From positions 1 through 64,000 of the forward strand of contig NZ_NKCN01000003.1 in assembly GCF_002245535.1 (NCBI RefSeq): 64,000 nt of DNA. The letters are read 5' to 3'. Of this stretch, positions 53,388-62,195 are shown in pieces. The notes beneath the pieces are model-generated. The model was not told the DNA's origin. It made no database searches and saw only the letters and a list, made by a program, of their open reading frames with translations. Both the position numbers and the translations under genes were made by a program. This stretch comes from Mycobacterium lehmannii (GTDB taxonomy: Bacteria > Actinomycetota > Actinomycetes > Mycobacteriales > Mycobacteriaceae). Numbering within the stretch: the first letter of the stretch is position 1; every line of letters starts with the position of its first letter.

Positions 53388-54724
53388 AGATCTCGCTGTT
53401 CTACGAGTTTCCACTGCCGCGGCCGTGGAGCGAAGACGACGAGCACAAGCTTTTTCAGGACGGTCTCGACGAGGTGGAACTCGCCGACAAGGCCGGCTTC
53501 TCCACAGTGTGGCTGACCGAGCACCACTTCCTGGAGGAGTACTGCCACTCCACCGCGCCCGAGATCTTTCTGTCCGCAGCGAGCCAGCGAACCCAGAACA
53601 TCCGCCTGGGCTTCGGCATCATGCACCTGCCGCCGGTCGTCAACCACCCCGCACGTGTCGCCGAACGGGTCGCGACACTCGACCTGATCTCCAACGGGCG
53701 CGTGGAGTTCGGCACCGGCGAGTCGTCGTCGGTCGGTGAACTGGGCGGGTTCGGTGTCGACCCCGCCGACAAGCGCGCGATGTGGGAAGAGGCGCTGGAG
53801 GTTTCGATCCGCTGTATGACCGAGGAGCCGTTCACCGGTTTCAAGGGAGAGCACATCGAGATGCCCCCGCGCAACGTCGTGCCCAAACCGCTGCAGAAGC
53901 CGCATCCGCCCGTCTGGGTGGCGTGCACGAGGCCCGCGTCGGTGGCCATGGCGGCCCAGAAAGGCCTCGGTGCACTGAGTTTCGCCTACACGGGCCCGGG
54001 ACCGCTGACCGAGCGGGTGAACGGCTACTACAAGGAGTTCGAGGAGAACGGCGCGCCGGTCACCCCGCAGATGAACCCGAACATCCTCGCCATCGGCGGT
54101 GACTTGTCGATGATGGTGGCCCCCACCGACGAACAGGCGATCGAACGACTCGGCAAGGGCGGCGGCTTCTTCGCGTTCGGCATCATGCACTACTACATGA
54201 CCGGGATGCACACACCGGGCCGGACCGGGGTGTGGAAGCGGCACCTCGAGGAGATCGAGAAGGACCCCAGCATCGTCTATGGACCCGACCGCGGTCCGAT
54301 CGGAAGCCCGGACACGGTGCGCAACTTCCTGCGCGGCTACGAGGAAAGCGGTGTCGACGAACTGATCCTTTTGCTCACCCCGCGCAGGCACGAAGAGACG
54401 ATGGAGTCCATCGAGTTGATGGGCAAGGAGGTGCTGCCCGAGTTCATCGAACGCGACGAGAAGGCGCAGGCGGAGAAGGCCAAACGACTCGAGCCGATCA
54501 TCGAGAAGGTCGAAGCGCGGCGGCAACCGTCGCAGGCACCCGTCTTCGACGAGAGCTATGCGTTCGGCGGACTGCCCACCGGCCGCCAGAACTACACGGC
54601 CAACGAGGTGTCGCTGGCGATGGACGAGATGAACGCCGGCATCGAGGCGGCGGCGGCCAAACTCAAGTCAGGAGAAGGGTGGGCGAGCCGCAACCCAGAA
54701 GCGGACGCCAAGAGCGCGCAGTGA
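53384..54724 (+). CDS. LLM-class flavin-dependent monooxygenase
   Basis: The 446-residue protein of the bacterial luciferase superfamily has blocks GFSTVWLTEHHFLEEYCHS, IRLGFGIMHLPPVVNHP and GRVEFGTGESSS. The long form with a charged C-terminal extension after residue 350 is common among mycobacterial LLM monooxygenases. It needs reduced flavin, which the FMN reductase at 56604 could supply. It overlaps the KstD-like stop by four bases. Confidence 0.84.
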   Translation: MKISLFYEFPLPRPWSEDDEHKLFQDGLDEVELADKAGFSTVWLTEHHFLEEYCHSTAPEIFLSAASQRTQNIRLGFGIMHLPPVVNHPARVAERVATLDLISNGRVEFGTGESSSVGELGGFGVDPADKRAMWEEALEVSIRCMTEEPFTGFKGEHIEMPPRNVVPKPLQKPHPPVWVACTRPASVAMAAQKGLGALSFAYTGPGPLTERVNGYYKEFEENGAPVTPQMNPNILAIGGDLSMMVAPTDEQAIERLGKGGGFFAFGIMHYYMTGMHTPGRTGVWKRHLEEIEKDPSIVYGPDRGPIGSPDTVRNFLRGYEESGVDELILLLTPRRHEETMESIELMGKEVLPEFIERDEKAQAEKAKRLEPIIEKVEARRQPSQAPVFDESYAFGGLPTGRQNYTANEVSLAMDEMNAGIEAAAAKLKSGEGWASRNPEADAKSAQ

Positions 54725-54747
54725 CGAACGCCGGCCAGAGATGAGCC

Positions 54748-55566
54748 ATGGGCCGAACTGACGAACTGTGGCGCTATGACGGGCGTCGTGTGGTCGTCAC
54801 CGGATGCGCCTCGGGCATCGGTGCCCACGTCGCCCGTCAGGTCGCCGACCTCGGCGCCGAGGTGATCGGACTCGACATCAAACCGCCGACCGAGCGTGTC
54901 GGCGAGTTCGTCGAACTCGATCTGTCGGATCAGGGCTCGATCGACCGGGCGGCCGACGCCGTCGGCGACTCGGTCGACGCGCTGTTCAACGTCGCCGGGG
55001 TGTCGTCGGGGATCAAGGACCCACTGCGGGTCGTGACGATCAATTTCCTGGGCACCCGGCGGTTTACCGAGGCGCTGGTGCCCCGGATGCGCGCTGGATC
55101 GGCGATCGCGAACGTGTCGTCGCTGGCGGCGTCGGCGTACCGGGACAACGCGCCGGTCACCGCCGGCCTGGTCGACACGGACTCGGTCGAGGCGGGCATC
55201 GAGTGGTGTCGACGCCATCCCGAGGCGCTGGCCGACGGCGGCGGTTACCGGTTGTCCAAGGAGGCCATCATCCTCTACGGCATGGCACAGGTGAGCGCGT
55301 TGGGCGCCAGGGGGATTCGCATCAACTGCACCGCGCCCGGGGTGACCGACACGCCGATCCTCGACCAGTTGCGCAGCGCGTACGGGCAGGAGTTTCTCGA
55401 CTCCTTCCGGACCCCGCTGGGCCGGGCCGCCGAACCGCAGGAGCAGGCCAGCGTGCTGACCTTCCTCAACAGCAGGGCGGCCAGTTATCTCACCGGCCAG
55501 GTGATCTGGGTGGACGGAGGCACCACGGGGGAGACGGACCTCGCGGGATCGGTACGGCGGCGTTGA
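54748..55566 (+). CDS. Short-chain dehydrogenase (coniferyl-alcohol dehydrogenase type)
   Basis: A 272-residue SDR. Cofactor loop TGCASGIGAHVA near residue 18, FNVAGVSSG, NVSSLAAS with catalytic Ser, and YRLSKEA for the Tyr/Lys pair. The insertion between Ser and Tyr (about 40 residues with EWCRRHPEAL) is typical of coniferyl-alcohol and 3-alpha-hydroxysteroid dehydrogenases of this branch. It lies 23 bp after the LLM gene in the same operon. The alcohol substrate is unknown. Confidence 0.85.
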   Translation: MGRTDELWRYDGRRVVVTGCASGIGAHVARQVADLGAEVIGLDIKPPTERVGEFVELDLSDQGSIDRAADAVGDSVDALFNVAGVSSGIKDPLRVVTINFLGTRRFTEALVPRMRAGSAIANVSSLAASAYRDNAPVTAGLVDTDSVEAGIEWCRRHPEALADGGGYRLSKEAIILYGMAQVSALGARGIRINCTAPGVTDTPILDQLRSAYGQEFLDSFRTPLGRAAEPQEQASVLTFLNSRAASYLTGQVIWVDGGTTGETDLAGSVRRR

Positions 55567-55596
55567 CGTGAAAGTCGGCACAGTGAAAGGTAATCC

Positions 55597-56592
55597 ATGG
55601 CCAGCATGAGCGAGTTCCGCCGCGTCGCCGACGACGTGCGCAATTGGGGCCGCTGGGGCGACGACGACGAGCTGGGCACGCTGAACCTCATCACGCCCGA
55701 GAAGGTGGCCGAAGCGGCCGCGCTCGTAAAGAAAGGGACCGTGATCCCGCTCGGAGGCGACTTCGGCTCGAACGGCCCGCAGGGCGCGTTCCAATTCCGG
55801 CCGAACCCCACCCATGTGATGACGGTGGACGGCGGCGACGCGAACACCCTGGCGCGGTACGGTCCCCAGTGGCTGCGGAACTCAGTGGCTCACCAGGTCA
55901 GCGAGTTCTTCGTGGACAACCCGTTTCGCTTCAACGACGACATGATCGTGATGCCGCTGCAGGCGGCCACGCAGTGGGACGCCATCTCCCACGTCTACTA
56001 CGATGACAAGCTCTACAACGGCTTTCCCGCGGACTCGGTGACCAGCTTCGGGGCCGTCCATCTGGGCATTGAGAAGGTCGACGTCAAGGGCATCACCTCC
56101 CGAGGAGTGCTGCTCGACGCGGTCCGGCACCGCGGCGCCGACGTCTTCCTCGAACCCGGAAACCCTGTCACACCAGCAGAACTCGATGATATCGCCAAGG
56201 CCCAGAACGTGACGATCACGCCGGGGGACATCGTCGTCGTACACACCGGGTGGTGGACGAGGTTCCTGTCTACCGGTGACGGCTCCGAACCAGGATCCGG
56301 TCTGGACTGGACCTGCGCATCGTGGCTGCACGACCATGACGTCGCCGCGGTCGCCGCCGACAACCTCATGGTCGAGGACCCCGATCCGGCCAACGGAGTC
56401 GAGGGCACGTTTCTGCCCATGCACATGGTCTGCCTGCGCGACATGGGCCTCATGTTCGGCGAGTACTGGGATCTCACCGGCCTGGCGGCCGACTGCGCCG
56501 CCGACGGTGTCTACGAGTTCCAGTTGATCGCACCGCCTTTGAAAGTCGTTGGCGCGGTGGGCGCACCCGTCAGCCCGATCGCAATCAAGTAG
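55597..56592 (+). CDS. Cyclase-family (kynurenine formamidase-like) hydrolase
   Basis: The 331-residue protein belongs to the cyclase superfamily of Mn/Zn hydrolases. It starts WGRWGDDDELGTLNLITPE, which marks the long-form branch. The usual HxGTHxDxxxH motif reads LQAATQWDAISH, so the first His is missing and only the later part is kept, as in other long-form members. It would open a lactone or amide, but the reaction is unknown. ATG 55597 or 55606 may be the start. Confidence 0.8.
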   Translation: MASMSEFRRVADDVRNWGRWGDDDELGTLNLITPEKVAEAAALVKKGTVIPLGGDFGSNGPQGAFQFRPNPTHVMTVDGGDANTLARYGPQWLRNSVAHQVSEFFVDNPFRFNDDMIVMPLQAATQWDAISHVYYDDKLYNGFPADSVTSFGAVHLGIEKVDVKGITSRGVLLDAVRHRGADVFLEPGNPVTPAELDDIAKAQNVTITPGDIVVVHTGWWTRFLSTGDGSEPGSGLDWTCASWLHDHDVAAVAADNLMVEDPDPANGVEGTFLPMHMVCLRDMGLMFGEYWDLTGLAADCAADGVYEFQLIAPPLKVVGAVGAPVSPIAIK

Positions 56593-56603
56593 TGGGTGAG
56601 GAT

Positions 56604-57194
56604 ATGACTGCAAGCACCAGAACCGGCGGTGCGCCGTTCGTCGTGGGACTCGGCGGCACGCTTCGGGCGAATTCGTCGACCGAGCGCGCGTTGCGTTACT
56701 GCCTCGCGGCGGTCGAGCAGCAGGGTGGGCGGACGCGGCTGTTCGCGGGACCCGACCTGGATTTGCCGATGTATGCCCCGCACTCGCTGGAACGCACGCC
56801 CCAGGCTCTCGAACTGGTCAGTGCGCTGCGCGATGCGGACGCCGTGGTCGTCGGCTCACCCGGTTACCACGGGGCGATCTCTGGATTGGTCAAGAACGCG
56901 CTCGACTACATCGAGGATCTGCGGGAGGACCCGCGCGTCTATCTGGACAACACGCCGTGGGGCTGCATCAGTTGCGCCTACGGCTGGCAGGCTGCGGTCA
57001 ATACACTCGGGCAGTTGAGGTCCATCGGGCACGCGCTGCGCGCGTGGCCGACTCCGCTGGGCGTGGCGATCAACTCCGCCGACCAGATCTGGGACGAGGC
57101 AGGGGAGTTGATCCACGACGCCACCCAGAACCAACTGGACATGCTCGCCACCCAAGTGCTGTTCTTCGCCAAGGCCGCCCGGGAGACCGCGTGA
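56604..57194 (+). CDS. NADPH-dependent FMN reductase family protein
   Basis: From ATG 56604, close behind GGTGAGG, the protein has 196 residues; GTG 56592 would add four. The flavodoxin-like fold shows GLGGTLRANSSTERAL near the N-terminus and GSPGYHGAISGLVKNALDY near residue 88, typical of SsuE/chromate-reductase proteins. It probably supplies FMNH2 to the LLM monooxygenase in the same operon. It is coupled to the next gene by GTGA. Confidence 0.87.
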   Translation: MTASTRTGGAPFVVGLGGTLRANSSTERALRYCLAAVEQQGGRTRLFAGPDLDLPMYAPHSLERTPQALELVSALRDADAVVVGSPGYHGAISGLVKNALDYIEDLREDPRVYLDNTPWGCISCAYGWQAAVNTLGQLRSIGHALRAWPTPLGVAINSADQIWDEAGELIHDATQNQLDMLATQVLFFAKAARETA

Positions 57195-58030
57195 CCGAGC
57201 TCCAACGCAAATCGGTTCTGGTCGACGGGCTGGTGACCGGTTATCTCGAAGCAGGACAAGGCGATCCGGTCGTCCTGCTGCACGGTGGGGAGTTCGGCGC
57301 CGGCGCCGAGATCGGCTGGGAGCACAACATCGCCGCGCTCGCCACGCGCTATCGCGTGCTCGCGCTCGACATGCTCGGGTTCGGCGAATCGGCGAAGGTC
57401 ATCGACTTCAACGACGGCCGCGGTATGCGGATTCGGCACATCGCACGGTTCTGCGAAGTCCTCGGGGTGGAATCCGCGCATTTCATCGGCAACTCGATGG
57501 GGGCCGTGAACATGTTCGTCGACGCCACCTCCGAAGCGCCGGTGCTGCCTGCCCGCAGCCTGGTGACCATCTGCGGAGGCGGCGAGATCCAGCGCAACGA
57601 GCATTCGGCCGCGTTGTACGACTATGACGCCACGTTCGCGGGGATGCGCCGGATCGTCACGGCGCTCTTCTACGACGCCTCCTACCCCGCCGACGAGGAA
57701 TACGTCCAGCGCCGCTACGAAGCCAGCATCGCGCCGGGCGCGTGGGAGGCGTTGGCGGCGGCGCGGTTTCGGCGTCCGGGCCTTGAGGCCCCACCGCTGC
57801 CGTCGAGTGTCCGCGCCTACGAGCGCATCACCGTGCCGACACTTGTGGTCGAGGGCGGCGGTGACAAACTGCTACCCCGCGGGTGGGCGGGCGAGATCGC
57901 GGGCCAGATCCGCGGTGGCCGGTCCGCGGTGATCGATGCGGCCGGGCACTGCCCGCAGATCGAACAACCCGACGCGGTCAATGAACTATTGCTCGGCTTC
58001 CTGGCCGACTCACACGAAGGGGCGGCATGA
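57191..58030 (+). CDS. Alpha/beta hydrolase
   Basis: A 279-residue alpha/beta-fold hydrolase with VVLLHGGEFGAGAEIGWE (oxyanion region), nucleophile in IGNSMGAVN and catalytic His in AAGHCPQIEQP. It resembles the meta-cleavage product hydrolases, like the gene at 48137, and could act on a second ring-fission product or an ester. GTG 57191 overlaps the reductase stop, and ATGA joins it to the SDR. Confidence 0.84.
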   Translation: MTELQRKSVLVDGLVTGYLEAGQGDPVVLLHGGEFGAGAEIGWEHNIAALATRYRVLALDMLGFGESAKVIDFNDGRGMRIRHIARFCEVLGVESAHFIGNSMGAVNMFVDATSEAPVLPARSLVTICGGGEIQRNEHSAALYDYDATFAGMRRIVTALFYDASYPADEEYVQRRYEASIAPGAWEALAAARFRRPGLEAPPLPSSVRAYERITVPTLVVEGGGDKLLPRGWAGEIAGQIRGGRSAVIDAAGHCPQIEQPDAVNELLLGFLADSHEGAA

Positions 58031-58836
58031 CCGGCGAACTCGAGGGCAAGGTCGCGGTCGTCACCGGCGGATCTTCCGGACTTGGTGAAGGGTTGGTGCG
58101 GCGGTTCTGCGCCGAGGGGGCCAAGGTCGTCGTCGGCGACGTCGACCGCGAGGGCGGCGCTCAACTCGTCGCCGACCTCGGTGACGCCGTCCGCTTCGTC
58201 GAGACCGACGTGGCCCAGGTCGAGCAGGTGACCCGATTGGTTTCCACGGCGGTCGAGGAGTTCGGTGGCCTGCACGTGATGGTCAACAACGCGGGCGTGT
58301 CGGGAAAGATGTTCCCCAAGTTCCTCGACGACGACCTGGCCGACTTTCATCAGGTGATGGCCATCAACGTGCTGGCCGTCATGGCCGGTACGCGCGACGC
58401 CGCCCGACACATGTCCAAACACGGCGGCGGGTCGATCATCAACCTGACGTCGATCGGCGGCATCCAGGCCGGCGGTGGCGTGATGACGTACCGGGCGTCG
58501 AAAGCCGCCGTCATCCAGTTCACCAAGTCTGCGGCCATCGATCTGGCCCACTACGAGGTTCGCGTCAACGCGCTCGCCCCGGGCAACATCCGGACCGCGA
58601 TCGTGCGCAAATCGGCGACGGGAGAGGACCTCGAGCGCCTCGAGGCGTTCGAGGCCAAAATCCGCGAACAGATGCGCAACGACCGCCCGTTGAAGCGGGA
58701 GGGCACCGTCGACGACGTCGCCGAGGCCGCGCTGTACCTCGCCGGGGACCGTTCCCGGTATGTCACCGGAACGATCCTTCCCATCGACGGCGGCACCAGT
58801 GCGGGGAAGGTGATCGTCCGCAAGTCGAAGCCATGA
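58027..58836 (+). CDS. Short-chain dehydrogenase (hydroxysteroid type)
   Basis: The 269-residue classical SDR has [12 protein letters not shown] at residues 14-25, NNAGVSG, catalytic Ser in NLTSIGG and the YRASK pair, ending with IDGGTSAGK. Similar enzymes oxidise 3-alpha or 20-beta hydroxysteroids and other cyclic alcohols. It is the last structural gene before the TetR and overlaps the hydrolase by four bases. Confidence 0.86.
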   Translation: MTGELEGKVAVVTGGSSGLGEGLVRRFCAEGAKVVVGDVDREGGAQLVADLGDAVRFVETDVAQVEQVTRLVSTAVEEFGGLHVMVNNAGVSGKMFPKFLDDDLADFHQVMAINVLAVMAGTRDAARHMSKHGGGSIINLTSIGGIQAGGGVMTYRASKAAVIQFTKSAAIDLAHYEVRVNALAPGNIRTAIVRKSATGEDLERLEAFEAKIREQMRNDRPLKREGTVDDVAEAALYLAGDRSRYVTGTILPIDGGTSAGKVIVRKSKP

Positions 58837-58841
58837 CGACT

Positions 58842-58881
58842 TTAAATCAGTCGCTTGACTTAAGCGCTTGGGAGCGGTTGA
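58842..58881. promoter_or_regulatory. Candidate operator before the TetR gene
   Basis: The AT-richer stretch between the SDR stop and the preferred TetR start contains TTTAAATCAGTCG, a GCTT-GACTT-AAGC inverted repeat and TTGACT elements, unlike the GC-rich coding DNA around it. The SDR and TetR genes may therefore have a promoter between them. The evidence is compositional only. Confidence 0.35.
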
Positions 58882-58883
58882 CT

Positions 58884-59549
58884 GTGACGGTGACCACTGC
58901 CAGAAGCGTGCGCACCGAACGGGCGAGCACCACACGCGAAGCGATCCTGGCCGCCGCCGAGCGGCTGTTCGCCGAGCACGGTGTCTATGCGGTATCCAAC
59001 CGGCAGGTCAGCGAGGCAGCAGGCCAGGGCAACAACGCCGCGGTCGGCTACCACTTCGGCACGAAGGCCGACCTGGTGCGGGCCATCGAGCAGAAGCACC
59101 GCGTCTCGACCGAGCGTCTGCTGTCGCGGATGGTCGCCGAGATCGGCGACTCGACCGAACTTCGTGACTGGGTTGCCTGCCTGGTGCGCTCGCTGACCGA
59201 GCACCTGGCACAGATCGGGACCCCGACGTGGTACGCGCGCTTCGCCGCGCAGGCGCTGGCCGACCCCGAGTACCACAAGATCGTTGTCAAGGGTGCTCTG
59301 GAGTCGCCGTCGGTGAAACGCGTCGTCGACGGCATCACCCGCTGCCTGCCGGACCTACCGCCTGCGGTGGTCACCGAGCGAAACATCATGGCTCGCAATC
59401 TGATGATGCACACCTGCGCCGATTTCGAACGTGCCTTCGCCGAGGGGGCCGACATGCCGCGGACGACCTGGAGTTCCGCGGCGTCCGGGCTCATCGACGC
59501 GATCGTCGGGCTGTGGCAGGCACCGATCACGGAGCGCCCGGCATCATGA
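58884..59549 (+). CDS. TetR-family regulator
   Basis: GTG 58884, behind GGGAGCGG, gives 221 residues with a normal TetR N-terminus (TERASTTREAILAAAERLFAEHGV). ATG 58833 would add 17 unusual residues encoded by operator-like DNA. The helix-turn-helix continues VSEAAGQGNNAAVGYHFGTK. The GNNAAVGYHF recognition segment differs from the other TetRs in this window. ATGA joins it to the ferredoxin gene, so it is part of the P450 unit and probably controls it. Confidence 0.85.
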   Translation: MTVTTARSVRTERASTTREAILAAAERLFAEHGVYAVSNRQVSEAAGQGNNAAVGYHFGTKADLVRAIEQKHRVSTERLLSRMVAEIGDSTELRDWVACLVRSLTEHLAQIGTPTWYARFAAQALADPEYHKIVVKGALESPSVKRVVDGITRCLPDLPPAVVTERNIMARNLMMHTCADFERAFAEGADMPRTTWSSAASGLIDAIVGLWQAPITERPAS

Positions 59550-59740
59550 AACTGACTGTCGACCAAGACAAGTGTGTGTCATCGGGTCAGTGCGTGCTCA
59601 ACGCAAGCGACATCTTCGACCAGCGCGACGACGACGGCGTCGTGGTCCTGCTGAACGACAGCCCGGCGGACGACCAGGCCGACGACGCCCGCAAGGCGGC
59701 GGCGGCATGCCCCGCACTCGCCATCCACATCGAGGAATGA
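59546..59740 (+). CDS. [3Fe-4S]-type ferredoxin for P450
   Basis: A 64-residue ferredoxin with Cys10 and Cys16 in DKCVSSGQC and a final Cys in AACPALAIHI. The position between the first and last ligand that holds the fourth Cys in 4Fe-4S proteins is not Cys (CVSSGQC), matching the single 3Fe-4S ferredoxins that feed actinobacterial P450s. It is directly upstream of a P450 gene (10 bp) and downstream of the TetR. Confidence 0.92.
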   Translation: MKLTVDQDKCVSSGQCVLNASDIFDQRDDDGVVVLLNDSPADDQADDARKAAAACPALAIHIEE

Positions 59741-59750
59741 GATCCACCAT

Positions 59751-60989
59751 ATGTCTGAAACCTTGACCGGAACGCCCGACGTGTCCTCGGATGTCCCCGA
59801 ATACCCGATGGAGCGCGACGCTCGGTGCCCGTTCGCCCCACCGCCGCAGATGCTCGAAATGGGTGAGGCCAAACCGCTTTCGCGGGTGCGGATCTGGAAC
59901 GGCACCACGCCGTGGCTGATCACCGGGCACGCGGTGGCGCGCGAGCTGTTCGCCGATTCCCGGGTCAGTGTCGACGACCGCATCGAGGGCTTTCCGCACT
60001 GGAACGAGCACATGCTGTCCACGGTGTACAAGCGGCCGCGTTCGGTGTTCACCTCCGACGCCGAGGAGCACACCCGGTTTCGCCGGATGCTGTCCAAGCC
60101 CTTCACCTTCAAACGGGTCGAGGGGCTGCGGCCCGCCATTCAAGAGGTGACCGACGAGTGCATCGACAACATCCTCGCCGGTCCGCAACCCGCCGACATC
60201 GTCGCCCAACTGGCGCTGCCGGTGCCCACCCGGGTCATCAGCGAAATGCTCGGTGTGCCATACGAAGACCATGAGTTCTTCCAGCACCACGCCAATGTCG
60301 GCCTCGCGCGCTACGCCTCCGCCGAGGACGGCCAGAAGGGCGCCATGAGCCTGGCCAAGTACCTCAGCGATCTGGTCAAGGCCAAAATGGAGAACCCGTC
60401 GGAAGACGCCGTTTCCGACCTCGCCGAGCGGGTGAACGCCGGGGAGATCACCGTCAAAGAGGCCGCACAGCTGGGCACCGGCCTGCTCATCGCCGGTCAC
60501 GAGACCACCGCCAACATGATCGGCATCGGGGTGCTGGCGCTGCTCGAAAACCCCGAACAAGCCGCGCTGCTACGGGATTCGGACGATCCGAAGTTCATCG
60601 CCAACGCGGTCGAAGAGCTGATGCGCTACCTGTCGATCATCCAGAACGGCCAGCGTCGGGTCGCGATCGAAGACATCGAGATCGCCGGTGAGACCATCCG
60701 TGCCGGCGAGGGCATCATCCTCGACCTGGCACCCGCCAACTGGGATGCCGCCGCTTATCCCGAACCCGACAAGCTCGACCTCGGCCGCGATGCCGGCCAG
60801 CAACTCGGCTTCGGCTACGGCAGGCATCAGTGCGTCGGCCAGCAGCTCGCTCGTGCCGAGCTGCAGATCGTGTTCCACACGTTGCTGCGGCGCATACCGA
60901 CGCTGAAGCTGGCCGTGCCGTTCGAGGACGTGCCCTTCAAGCACGACCGACTCGCGTACGGCGTCTACGAACTTCCGGTGACCTGGTAG
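59751..60989 (+). CDS. Cytochrome P450 with adjacent ferredoxin
   Basis: The 412-residue P450 carries I-helix IAGHETTANM, ExxR in the EELMRY region and heme loop FGYGRHQCVG with Cys361 as ligand. The N-terminal part (ERDARCPFAPPPQM) and QQLARAELQIVF recall CYP105-like proteins. The ferredoxin upstream is its probable electron donor. Substrate unknown; the neighbours point to a cyclic compound being catabolised. Confidence 0.93.
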   Translation: MSETLTGTPDVSSDVPEYPMERDARCPFAPPPQMLEMGEAKPLSRVRIWNGTTPWLITGHAVARELFADSRVSVDDRIEGFPHWNEHMLSTVYKRPRSVFTSDAEEHTRFRRMLSKPFTFKRVEGLRPAIQEVTDECIDNILAGPQPADIVAQLALPVPTRVISEMLGVPYEDHEFFQHHANVGLARYASAEDGQKGAMSLAKYLSDLVKAKMENPSEDAVSDLAERVNAGEITVKEAAQLGTGLLIAGHETTANMIGIGVLALLENPEQAALLRDSDDPKFIANAVEELMRYLSIIQNGQRRVAIEDIEIAGETIRAGEGIILDLAPANWDAAAYPEPDKLDLGRDAGQQLGFGYGRHQCVGQQLARAELQIVFHTLLRRIPTLKLAVPFEDVPFKHDRLAYGVYELPVTW

Positions 60990-61025
60990 TCAGGTCCATT
61001 CTTCAGCCCGATTGGAGTGTCAACG

Positions 61026-62195
61026 ATGTCAGCACCAACAACTCCCGCCCTTTATCCGCCTGAGGGTTTCGGCGCGCCCAAGCACCGCAAGGGCCATGCC
61101 ACCGGCGACTTCGGTCTTCCCCAGGGCACCGAGATCTTCTCGGCGGACAACCACATCTCGGTGGCCGAGGACATCTTCTACGACCGCTTCCCCGAGGAGC
61201 TCAAGGGCGCCGCGCCGCGCATCTGGTACGAGGACGGCGCCTACATGGTCGGCATGAAGGGCAAGGCCTGGACCGGCGGCGACTTCGGGCGGGTGCTGAT
61301 GCAGTACGACGACCTCGCCGGAGCGGCGTCGAACAACATCGAGGCCCGCGTCCGTGAGCTCAAAGAGGACGGCATCGACAAGGAACTGGCCTTCCCCAAC
61401 GCGGTGCTGGCGTTGTTCCACTATCCGGACAAGGCGCTGCGCGAGCGTGTCTTCCGGATCTACAACGAGCACATCGCCGATCTGCAGGAGCGCAGCAACG
61501 GACACTTCTACGGTGTCGGCCTGATCAACTGGTGGGACCCGAAGGGCACCAGGAGCACGTTGGAGGAGCTGAAGTCACTGGGCCTGCGGACGTTCCTGCT
61601 GCCCCTCAACCCCGGCAAGGACGACGACGGCAACATCTACGACTACGGCAGCACCGATATGGACGCGGTGTGGGACGAGATCGAGGCCGCCGGCGTGCCG
61701 GTCAGTCACCACATCGGTGAGACGCCACCCAAGACGCCGTGCCAGCACAACAGCGTCGTCGTCGGCATGATGGTCAACGTCGACTCGTTCCGCGAGCAGT
61801 TCGCCAAGTACGTGTTCTCCGGCATCCTCGACCGCCACCCGGCATTGAAGATCGGGTGGTTCGAAGGTGGTATCGCCTGGGTGCCAACGGCTCTGCAGGA
61901 CGCCGAGCACATGCTTGCGTCGTACCGACACATGTTCAACCACCAGCTCGAGCATCCCGTGCGCCACTACTGGGACAACCACATGTGCGCGTCGTTCATG
62001 GTCGACCCGCTCGGCTTGGAGCTCATCGACAAGATCGGCGTCGACAACGTGATGTGGTCGTCGGACTATCCGCACAACGAGTCCACGTTCGGATACTCGG
62101 AGAAATCGCTGAAGACGGTCGTCGATGCGGTCGGACCCGAGAACGCCGTGAAGATCGTCAGCACCAACATCAAGAACTTCCTGGGGATTTCGTGA
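61026..62195 (+). CDS. Amidohydrolase-family (TIM-barrel) protein
   Basis: ATG 61026 has a GGAG site 8 bases before it; GTG 61017 is an alternative. The 389-residue protein shows FSADNHISVAEDIFYDRFP at the metal-binding N-terminus, VSHHIGETP, HPALKIGWFEGGIAWVP and WSSDYPHNESTFGYS. It is related to the amidohydrolase at 7537. Such proteins include decarboxylases and C-C hydrolases. It overlaps the M24 gene (GTGA), so both probably act in sequence after the P450. Confidence 0.86.
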   Translation: MSAPTTPALYPPEGFGAPKHRKGHATGDFGLPQGTEIFSADNHISVAEDIFYDRFPEELKGAAPRIWYEDGAYMVGMKGKAWTGGDFGRVLMQYDDLAGAASNNIEARVRELKEDGIDKELAFPNAVLALFHYPDKALRERVFRIYNEHIADLQERSNGHFYGVGLINWWDPKGTRSTLEELKSLGLRTFLLPLNPGKDDDGNIYDYGSTDMDAVWDEIEAAGVPVSHHIGETPPKTPCQHNSVVVGMMVNVDSFREQFAKYVFSGILDRHPALKIGWFEGGIAWVPTALQDAEHMLASYRHMFNHQLEHPVRHYWDNHMCASFMVDPLGLELIDKIGVDNVMWSSDYPHNESTFGYSEKSLKTVVDAVGPENAVKIVSTNIKNFLGIS

